Below, piece by piece: positions 25,085-31,574 of a stretch of DNA of 32,307 bases (its first letter is position 1; every line of letters begins with the position of its first letter). Position numbers and translations under genes: made by a program. Source of the DNA: a virus; IMG/VR virus record IMGVR_UViG_3300020467_000024, positions 1 through 32,307 of that record, one strand, 5' to 3'. The notes below the pieces were generated by a model that saw only the letters and a program-made list of their open reading frames with translations, had not been told where the DNA came from and did no database searches.

Positions 25085-26962
25085 ATGGCTAAACTGATGT
25101 CAGGAAGAGTGGGTGTGACCAGTTTTGCTGGTTTATCCACTACAAGAAATCAAACAACATCAGATCCAAACAAGTTCCTGTTGACTGGCGACATGGAACC
25201 CAACCTTGGGTTGCCAGCAGATAATGATTATCTTCTGTTTGGTAGCACTGATGGTACAAGAAGATGGGATGTCTTTACACCATCAGGTGCTGTTGATGGT
25301 ATATCGGTTCAGGACGAGGGAGTAACTCCAACAGGTTTTGCTGGATCTATCACCAAGATGAATTTCAAGGGTGATGGTGTTATAGTAACACAAGTCAAAG
25401 AAACTATTGGTAGTGCGGAAGTAGGTGTTGCAACAGTTACAATTCAGAGATTAGGAACGACATATATTGATCAACAGGAGTTTGCAGGTCAAACTCTTTC
25501 AGGAATCACCACTGTCAAGGTGGGTGCAGGTTTATCCTTTGTAGCACTTGCAGGTCATACTGGTATAGTGTCAATATTCAATACTGCAGACGCTAAATTT
25601 ACATTCCTCGATGATAGTGGACTTATATCAATAACAAATGTTGGACAGATTAGAGTAGGTGCAGGTCTTACACTTACAGATGGCGGCTCAGTGGGTATTG
25701 CATCCATCAGTCCAACTGGTCAATTTGAACATGTCAATGCGAGTGGTATCATAACTGCATCTAATGGTTTTGTAGGTAATGTAACTGGTAATGTTACTGG
25801 AAATACGAACGGAACACACACTGGGGCAGTGAATGGTAATGTGACTGGTGATGTGGTGGGTAATGTCACAGGTAATGTGACTGGAGATTTAACTGGAGAT
25901 TTCAACTCTGGAATATCAACTGTCACTGAATTGAGAGCGACCACAATCAACGCCACTGGTATTATAACAACATCACAAGGGTTCGTAGCACCTGTTGGCA
26001 GTTTCGGATTTTTAGGATCGCTGGTGTCTTCAGGTATATCGACTGTTGCATTTTTCAGTGGTACTAACATAAACATCAGTGGTATTGCAACTGCTGCAGG
26101 TGGATATGTAGCTCCTTCTGGGGGACAGGGATTTGTTGGAAATTTGACGGGTGATAGTACTGGTAATATAAACTCTTCAGGAGTTTCTACCACAACTTAC
26201 CTACAAACAACTCATGTGAATGCGAGTGGTATTATAACTGCATCAAATTTTGTGGGTGCTGTGACTGGTGCTGTGACTGGTGCAGCGACTCAACTTACTT
26301 TGACAGATGAGTCAGCAGACAGCACATGCTTCCCAATATTTGCAGGTGGTGCCACTGGTGATCAAGCACCACTGACTGATTCTAGTGCTTTATTATATAA
26401 TTCAAGCAATGGAACATTTACTGCTGCCATTTTCAGTGGTTCAGGTTCGGGACTTACAAATGTCCCAGCTGGTGAACTTACAGGCACATGTTCTGCAGTT
26501 GATGGATCTGCACTGACAAATGTTGAGGCAGCAAAAGTTGATCTTACTGCTACAAATACAACGAATGCTACATTCTTTATAACATTTGTTGACACTGCCA
26601 CAGGAACTGAGGAAGTAAGGACTGATACTAATCTAACGTATAATCCAAACTCAAATACATTATCGGCAACCACATTCAATGGTAACGCCACAGGATTGAC
26701 AGGTAACCCTACTGTAGCGATTGGTGAAGCAACTGTTGCAGGTAACATTATACCAGATGCCAATGGTACGAGGGATCTTGGTGCCAATGGTACAAGATGG
26801 GCAAATGTTTTCACCTCTGACTTACACTTCTCAAATGAGGGTGGTCAAAATGATGTTGACCAGACTTGGGGTGACTGGACTTTACAGGAGGGAGAAAATA
26901 ATATCTTCCTACTAAATAATCGTAATGGTAAAAAATACAAAATGAACCTCACTGAGGTATAA
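25085..26962 (+). CDS. Repeat-rich tail-fibre-like protein
   Basis: This 625-residue protein has an N-terminal part (1-210) with DYLLFGSTDGTRRWDVFTPS. A GNVTG repeat tract follows (about 231-273), then longer imperfect repeats starting GIST or GVST at residues 276, 317 and 366. The C-terminus (553-625) carries GNIIPDANGTRDLGANGTRW and ends LLNNRNGKKYKMNLTEV. The same C-terminal module ends the next protein. Such repeats form beta-structured fibre shafts. The GTRDLG...RW motif commonly lies near fibre tips and chaperone domains, although I see no S74 peptidase residues here. The stop codon lies inside the next late promoter box. Confidence 0.75.
   Translation: MAKLMSGRVGVTSFAGLSTTRNQTTSDPNKFLLTGDMEPNLGLPADNDYLLFGSTDGTRRWDVFTPSGAVDGISVQDEGVTPTGFAGSITKMNFKGDGVIVTQVKETIGSAEVGVATVTIQRLGTTYIDQQEFAGQTLSGITTVKVGAGLSFVALAGHTGIVSIFNTADAKFTFLDDSGLISITNVGQIRVGAGLTLTDGGSVGIASISPTGQFEHVNASGIITASNGFVGNVTGNVTGNTNGTHTGAVNGNVTGDVVGNVTGNVTGDLTGDFNSGISTVTELRATTINATGIITTSQGFVAPVGSFGFLGSLVSSGISTVAFFSGTNINISGIATAAGGYVAPSGGQGFVGNLTGDSTGNINSSGVSTTTYLQTTHVNASGIITASNFVGAVTGAVTGAATQLTLTDESADSTCFPIFAGGATGDQAPLTDSSALLYNSSNGTFTAAIFSGSGSGLTNVPAGELTGTCSAVDGSALTNVEAAKVDLTATNTTNATFFITFVDTATGTEEVRTDTNLTYNPNSNTLSATTFNGNATGLTGNPTVAIGEATVAGNIIPDANGTRDLGANGTRWANVFTSDLHFSNEGGQNDVDQTWGDWTLQEGENNIFLLNNRNGKKYKMNLTEV
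25775..25903 (+). repeat. GNVTG short-repeat tract
   Basis: Tandem imperfect 15-nt units encode GNVTG, GNVTG, GNTNG, then AVNGNVTGDVVGNVTGNVTG and DLTG. Units differ mostly at third codon positions, so the protein repeat is older than the DNA repeat is exact. Confidence 0.8.
25907..26270 (+). repeat. Long fibre repeats (about 41-49 residues)
   Basis: Three imperfect units begin SGIST/SSGVST at codons 275, 315-316 and 364-365. Each continues with an N-x-S/TGI-x-T/A core (NATGIITTSQGF, NISGIATAAGGY, NASGIITASNF). Confidence 0.7.
26741..26962 (+). repeat. Shared fibre C-terminal module, copy 1
   Basis: Encodes GNIIPDANGTRDLGANGTRW to the -TEV end. It is similar at the DNA level to 27648-27872. 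Confidence 0.8.
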
Positions 26963-26965
26963 ATA
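26958..26965 (+). promoter_or_regulatory. Late promoter TATAAATA with nested stop codon
   Basis: Perfect late box 32 bases before the 291-aa gene. Bases 26960-26962 (TAA) are the stop of the 625-aa gene. Confidence 0.85.
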
Positions 26966-26996
26966 CAAACGATAGGATTTTAACGAAAAACCAATT

Positions 26997-27872
26997 ATGT
27001 CTAGAGCTAGAGAATTAGCCAAAGTTGGTGGAAAGAATCAACAAGTGCTCGCTGGATTGAGTTCACACGTTGGTGTCTCAACCTTCCTAAACAATGTACA
27101 TATGTTCGCTAACCTAGATGTAGGTGGTAACGTTACTGTGACTGGCACAACCACATTTAATGGTGGTACACTAACACTTGGCGATGCCAATACAGATAAT
27201 ATAGTATTCGGTGGAGAAATTGATAGTCACATTATACCAGACGATGATGGTACATATGACTTAGGTTCTTCCACAAAAGAATGGAAAGATTTATTCATTG
27301 ATGGCACAGCACACATTGACACCTTAGATGTTGATGGTAATGCAGGGGTCATTGGTGATCTGACCGTAACAGGCACAACCACTCTGAGTACGAAATTAGC
27401 AAGTAGTAACCTTGCAAACTCAGGTGTATCGGCTGGAACATATGGTAGTTCTACTGCTATTCCAATTCTAGTTGTAAACGCTCAAGGTCAGGTGACTTCG
27501 GCAAGCACAACTGCAGTTGACAGTACAACAATTGAGCAGTTGAATACATCTGTTGCATGTACTGACACAGGTACGAACGGATTGGTCACTATCACTGTTG
27601 ATGGATCAACAGTTGCGGTGTTTGATCAAGCACTGCTAACTGTAACTGGTAATATTTTACCCGACGCAAATGGTACAAGAGACCTCGGTGCGAGTGGTAC
27701 AAGATGGCAAAACATCTACACCTCTGACGTTGACCTAAACAATCAGGCAAAAGGTGGAAACACAATCGATGGATCATGGGGGTCATACCTTATTGAAGAG
27801 GGTGAAAATGATTTGTTCTTGAAGAACAGAAGGTCTGGAAAGACTTACAAGTTCATGCTTCAAGAAGTATAA
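26997..27872 (+). CDS. Modular tail-fibre-like protein
   Basis: This 291-residue protein begins SRARELAKVGGKNQ. Internal segments include FGGEIDSHIIPDDDGTYDLG (a first copy of the PD-GT-DLG motif near residue 80), GTYGSSTAIPILVVN (shared with the next protein) and the C-terminal module GNILPDANGTRDLGASGTRW from residue 218. The last 75 residues align with the end of the preceding 625-aa fibre. It looks like a short fibre or a fibre tip built from recombined modules. It has its own late promoter upstream, and its stop lies inside the next late box. Confidence 0.75.
   Translation: MSRARELAKVGGKNQQVLAGLSSHVGVSTFLNNVHMFANLDVGGNVTVTGTTTFNGGTLTLGDANTDNIVFGGEIDSHIIPDDDGTYDLGSSTKEWKDLFIDGTAHIDTLDVDGNAGVIGDLTVTGTTTLSTKLASSNLANSGVSAGTYGSSTAIPILVVNAQGQVTSASTTAVDSTTIEQLNTSVACTDTGTNGLVTITVDGSTVAVFDQALLTVTGNILPDANGTRDLGASGTRWQNIYTSDVDLNNQAKGGNTIDGSWGSYLIEEGENDLFLKNRRSGKTYKFMLQEV
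27648..27872 (+). repeat. Shared fibre C-terminal module, copy 2
   Basis: Encodes GNILPDANGTRDLGASGTRW to the -QEV end, paralogous to 26741-26962. Confidence 0.8.
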
Positions 27873-27875
27873 ATA
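27868..27875 (+). promoter_or_regulatory. Late promoter TATAAATA with nested stop codon
   Basis: Perfect late box 25 bases before the 294-aa gene. TAA at 27870-27872 ends the 291-aa gene. A GAAGGAG ribosome site follows at 27881-27887. Confidence 0.85.
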
Positions 27876-27899
27876 ACAAGGAAGGAGAATTTTATCTAA

Positions 27900-28784
27900 A
27901 TGGCAATCTTCGGAAATGCTGCTAATGCTAATGTTACAGTTGACCCAGCTGCAGGTAATTATGGTTCTAGTACCGCAATTCCTATCATAACGGTTGATTC
28001 AAATAAAAGAATTAGTGCAATAAACACAACTGCACTGACATTAGATGCTTCAGTAAACACAAACTCAGCTTTAGGTGCGGTGGGTACCTACGGTTTCTTG
28101 ATGCAAGCATCAGGAAATACAGCATATAATCCAGGTCAAACACTCGCAGGGTCAAGTTTGAGATATGCTGATGCAACTGGAAACGTATCAAATAATGTGA
28201 CTCCAACAGGAACGTGGAGATTGATGGGTTACGATTCTGGTGCACCAAGAACTAACACAGGTGCAGGTTCTGGATCTGGTTCTGGATCAGGTAGTATTTC
28301 AGGTAACGTTGTTGGTGATGCTGCAGCAGCAAACCTAAACATAGATGGTAATACAACTGGTACATTGCAAGGTGGTAATGTTGATGCCAACATAGCACTT
28401 TCATCTGGTAATGCTCAAGGTAATACAAACGTCAACGTTTCAGGTAACATTTCTGTATCTTCACACACTCACGATGTCAACTCGTTCTTTTCTCACTATA
28501 CTGGTTTACGTCAATTTAGTGCAAAATCAGCGACTGCAGGTGGAAACTTCTCTGGATCAGGTACCGTATCTCTTAACAATATAGCTGTTGCAGGTAACGT
28601 TGCTACATCTAACTTGGGAGTTTCAGGTAATACAGCAGTTACAACTGATAACTTGAATGTCGTAGGTAACGTGACAACAGATAATTTGAACGTTGCAGGT
28701 AATGCGACGGTGAACGTCAACACTAACGTAAACGTAAACACAACAGTTGCTTATCCAGCTTCATTGTGGATGCGTACAGTATAA
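27900..28784 (+). CDS. Low-complexity fibre-like structural protein
   Basis: This 294-residue protein is very rich in Asn, Thr, Gly, Ala and Val. Its N-terminus NYGSSTAIPIITVDSNKRIS matches an internal module of the preceding protein. The middle has a GSGSGSGSGSIS linker, then repeats such as GNVATSNLGVSGNTAV and NLNVVGNVTTDNLNVAGN, and an SSHTHDVNSFF segment with an HTH metal-like pair. Short NxN-type beta repeats suggest a fibrous, trimeric structure. It is probably an adhesin or shaft component of the virion; no family name was recognised. It ends in Val because its stop is nested in the next late promoter. Confidence 0.7.
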   Translation: MAIFGNAANANVTVDPAAGNYGSSTAIPIITVDSNKRISAINTTALTLDASVNTNSALGAVGTYGFLMQASGNTAYNPGQTLAGSSLRYADATGNVSNNVTPTGTWRLMGYDSGAPRTNTGAGSGSGSGSGSISGNVVGDAAAANLNIDGNTTGTLQGGNVDANIALSSGNAQGNTNVNVSGNISVSSHTHDVNSFFSHYTGLRQFSAKSATAGGNFSGSGTVSLNNIAVAGNVATSNLGVSGNTAVTTDNLNVVGNVTTDNLNVAGNATVNVNTNVNVNTTVAYPASLWMRTV

Positions 28785-28787
28785 ATA
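28780..28787 (+). promoter_or_regulatory. Late promoter TATAAATA with nested stop codon
   Basis: Perfect late box 23 bases before the 133-aa gene. TAA at 28782-28784 ends the 294-aa gene. Confidence 0.85.
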
Positions 28788-28809
28788 AAACACGAAGGTA
28801 TTAAGAACT

Positions 28810-29211
28810 ATGGCGAGTTTCACAATAGTCAAAGCAAGAAACCCAGTTTGGGCGAATGACGACAAAAATGCTGTGACTCTAGAAGTTGATTTTCAGGAGA
28901 TTACCGATACAGAATACATCTCGTTCACTGCTGCTCCTGAAGATAGTGAAGAGCACTCTCGTACGCTTTATTCTAATGCAGTAAATGGGGATTATGGTAC
29001 CGTTGAGGATTATCAACATCATAGATTATGGCACCCTATTGACCAAACAACCGTAGATATATCACAAGTTGGTTTAGTTCAAATTCTTTTAGAAAAAGGT
29101 TTGATAGATGATTATGATGTGGACGCTATCTTGGTAGAAAACACAGAAACAGTCGCTTTTGCTCGTACTACTACCGATTCTTCTATGAACGGTATGTGGG
29201 ATGGCAGATAA
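28810..29211 (+). CDS. Hypothetical protein in fibre region (133 aa)
   Basis: I do not recognise this protein. It is acidic, opens ASFTIVKARNPVWANDDKNA and contains an AAPEDSEEHSRTLYSNAVNG segment. It has no membrane span or signal peptide. It follows a perfect late promoter and is surrounded by structural genes, so a virion or fibre-assembly role is likely. A small accessory protein for the preceding fibre is one possibility. The next gene follows after 18 bases, probably on the same transcript. Confidence 0.65.
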   Translation: MASFTIVKARNPVWANDDKNAVTLEVDFQEITDTEYISFTAAPEDSEEHSRTLYSNAVNGDYGTVEDYQHHRLWHPIDQTTVDISQVGLVQILLEKGLIDDYDVDAILVENTETVAFARTTTDSSMNGMWDGR

Positions 29212-29229
29212 CACCCTATTCAGAAGTCA

Positions 29230-29745
29230 ATGATTACAACAGAAGGACCAGCAAGACCAAGAAAAGGTATTGGTGTACAAATTGCCACCAACGCTAATGG
29301 TGGTAAGTTAGTCAAAACTGGTCAACCCATTAATTTTACACCATCTGGAGATAGTGGTGTACTCCCACAAACTTATAATGTGGGACTTGGATCTACCATG
29401 CCAACTGCAGCGTGGGTTGATTGGACTGCAGAACAATGTGTTACAGCAGGGGTGAATACATCATCGATGGATCCATCTAAACCAGATTCTACACAGAAAG
29501 TGCAAATAAATGTGCCAGCAGCAAATATTGCTACAGTTGGTTTATATGGAAGAACTAAGGGGTCAGGTATGATTGGGTTCTTTGAGTTATATGAGAGTCA
29601 GGATGATAGAAGAACAAGACATGCAGCGTTGAGAGCAGCAGGGTTTACTCCACCATTCCCAAGAGCAGATAGATTCTATAAAAACCAACACCAAGGGTCA
29701 GTGCAAGTAGGTTTACAAACATCCCCACATAATCTGAAGGAATAG
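29230..29745 (+). CDS. Hypothetical protein in fibre region (171 aa)
   Basis: I do not recognise this protein. It begins MITTEGPARPRKGIGVQIAT, has a Gly/Thr/Pro-rich middle and a basic C-terminus (RRTRHAALRAAGFTPPFPRA). There are no catalytic motifs or membrane spans. It is downstream of the 133-aa gene under the same late promoter, and a weak late-type box follows its stop. A structural or assembly role is inferred only from position. Confidence 0.6.
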   Translation: MITTEGPARPRKGIGVQIATNANGGKLVKTGQPINFTPSGDSGVLPQTYNVGLGSTMPTAAWVDWTAEQCVTAGVNTSSMDPSKPDSTQKVQINVPAANIATVGLYGRTKGSGMIGFFELYESQDDRRTRHAALRAAGFTPPFPRADRFYKNQHQGSVQVGLQTSPHNLKE

Positions 29746-29756
29746 ATATATAAACT
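29745..29756 (+). promoter_or_regulatory. Weak candidate late promoter (GATATATAAACT)
   Basis: Shares GATATATAAA with 15337-15346 and lies 15 bases before the 332-aa gene. The best fit, TATAAACT at 29749-29756, has two mismatches to TATAAATA. Its first base is the last base of the upstream stop codon. Confidence 0.3.
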
Positions 29757-29768
29757 GATTTCTTTATT

Positions 29769-30767
29769 ATGGCAGACAATTCGGATAAGTGGCATCATAC
29801 CATGTGTAGGTATCTGGGATTAAACCTAGATACCTATTTTGATTTTGGCATTCTGCCAGGTGTATGTAGAGAGGCACTAGGAAGAAATGATTACATTTAT
29901 ACTAAGACTGGCACGTTCAATAGTAATAAAGTATATGCATGGTCAGATTATCATTATAAAAGATTAGTAAAACAAAAAAGAGGTGTTATACCATATTACG
30001 GTACAGCACCATTTTTATGGGAACTTGGTAAGATAGCATACGCCCAAGAGAATACGCCAGAGTTTCATGCTTCACCTGCTGGATCGTTATTTTTTCTACC
30101 GAGAGATGATCAATGTACCATAAGAGAAGATGAGTATGAAAGTGTGCAGCGTATTATAGATGATATACCACGACCTGTCACATTTTTAGTACCATGGCGT
30201 AGTTGTGACATCTGGAAACATTGGGATAAATTAGATTTGGGTGGATCCAGCACGGTGATTCAAATGTCGGATCCTGTCACCAGACAATACACATTAGCGA
30301 ACCTTATGCTAACACACGAGCATATCTTTATACCATGGCCTGGTACAGACATATATTACGCTGAGTTCCTGAATAAGCAGGTGACTGTTTATGATGACAT
30401 TAGAAAGTATAGAACAAAGAAACCACATGAACAGGAAAGATTTGGTTCATCTATCTTACTATATCTCAAATGGGGATATGATTACTTAAATGATATACAA
30501 AAAGAGTTCTTTCACCTTACAGAGAAATGGAGTTCGCTGGAGCAGCAGGACAGAAAATTTTTGACCAACAAAATGCTTGGTCTTGATGTTATAAAACCAC
30601 CAGAGGAGTTATATTACGATCTAGTAGATAATAAGTTTATAACTGACGGCAGGTACGGGAGAAATTTTGGGGGTGAATATGATGCTGCTTATGAATGGTT
30701 GGTAAAACAAATAGATTATAATACCACATGTTCAGAAACCATATCTGATTTATATGAAAAACTTTGA
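29769..30767 (+). CDS. Putative glycan-biosynthesis (GT-B-like) protein
   Basis: This 332-residue soluble protein contains TPEFHASPAGSLFFLPRDDQ in the middle, then PVTFLVPWRSCDIWKHW. A late segment, LTHEHIFIPWPGTDIYYAEF followed by LNKQVTVYDD, has the feel of the C-terminal nucleotide-sugar domain of GT-B glycosyltransferases. It also resembles uncharacterised proteins in bacterial surface-polysaccharide loci with a GSL-F-P...TVCLYW-type pattern. Neither the donor nor the acceptor can be read. It is convergent with a SIS-HAD gene, overlapping by 18 bases, which supports a sugar-related role. It may instead be a host-derived protein of other function. Confidence 0.5.
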   Translation: MADNSDKWHHTMCRYLGLNLDTYFDFGILPGVCREALGRNDYIYTKTGTFNSNKVYAWSDYHYKRLVKQKRGVIPYYGTAPFLWELGKIAYAQENTPEFHASPAGSLFFLPRDDQCTIREDEYESVQRIIDDIPRPVTFLVPWRSCDIWKHWDKLDLGGSSTVIQMSDPVTRQYTLANLMLTHEHIFIPWPGTDIYYAEFLNKQVTVYDDIRKYRTKKPHEQERFGSSILLYLKWGYDYLNDIQKEFFHLTEKWSSLEQQDRKFLTNKMLGLDVIKPPEELYYDLVDNKFITDGRYGRNFGGEYDAAYEWLVKQIDYNTTCSETISDLYEKL

Positions 30768-31574
30768 GTCATGCATGCCTCTGTCATCAACATAATATTT
30801 TGCTCTTGGTTTACCAAAGAATAACTTATCGTACTTTACACCCCATTTCTTGAGTTGTGCCTCAGTTCTGGATCTGCAGTGATAATCTGCTTCTCTTTGT
30901 TGTGCTGGAATGTCTTTTGGATACCTGCCAGTGCTATGAATAAAACCTCTTGCTGTCATAAGATATATTATTGCACCGTTATCATGTAACTCATTGACTT
31001 TATCAATTCTATCTTGGCGTGGGACAGCATCCCAAGGTGATCCATCATGAGGTTCTGTTATTGTGCCATCAATGTCAATACAGTATATGTCATCCCTTTT
31101 TTCAGTTATATCATCATATCTCTGAACTCTCTTAGGTAACGTGGGAAGAACCACGCCAATCTGTTCCATCATCTCATATATTGTTGCTAGTGCCTTGATC
31201 TCAAACAGGTGATAATGAGTTGATTTGATCACCACAGTTTCTAATGTATCATGTTGTAGAGGACATAATAATATAACGTCTGTTGTTATCTTATCCAATT
31301 CGATTGCAAGTGGTGAGTCAACTCTGCAGGTGATGCCAATTATAAGATCAGCAGATCTACATGCATAATCTATCCAATCTTTTTTCCAATCATCATCACC
31401 ACCTAATGCAGTGGTATGGACACTATCAGGGGCAAAGCAAAACTTATCAGTATGACGACTGATATCGCTTGCCATATGTTGAGCAATAGCAAGATTGCCA
31501 CCATTACCAATCAAAGCAATGGATCTAGCATTACTAAAAATTTCTAATTGTTTAGAAGATAGTTTTCCGTCCAT
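30750..31574 (-). CDS. SIS-HAD fusion: phosphosugar isomerase-like plus phosphatase-like
   Basis: This 274-residue protein joins two domains. Residues about 15-145 are SIS-like: IALIGNGGNLAIAQHMASDI (GNGGN 23-27) and HTTALGGDDDW resemble GmhA, the sedoheptulose-7-phosphate isomerase. Residues about 160-272 form a HAD phosphatase with all four motifs: DIDGT (167-171), T207 in MTARG, K255 in GKPRAK and DD 263-264. GmhA and a HAD phosphatase (GmhB) both act in ADP-heptose synthesis, so a role in heptose or another surface sugar is plausible. The SIS part looks altered: the usual STSGN loop reads ITCRVDS, and the position of the GmhA catalytic His appears to be Lys127. The start overlaps the upstream gene by 31 bases. 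Confidence 0.7.
   Translation of the reverse strand: MDGKLSSKQLEIFSNARSIALIGNGGNLAIAQHMASDISRHTDKFCFAPDSVHTTALGGDDDWKKDWIDYACRSADLIIGITCRVDSPLAIELDKITTDVILLCPLQHDTLETVVIKSTHYHLFEIKALATIYEMMEQIGVVLPTLPKRVQRYDDITEKRDDIYCIDIDGTITEPHDGSPWDAVPRQDRIDKVNELHDNGAIIYLMTARGFIHSTGRYPKDIPAQQREADYHCRSRTEAQLKKWGVKYDKLFFGKPRAKYYVDDRGMHDSKFFI

Noticed and set aside
25720-26814. Minus-strand ORFs opposite the repeat-rich fibre
   Set aside because: They are Pro/Val-rich shadows produced by GNVTG-type codons on the other strand, without start sites or neighbours.
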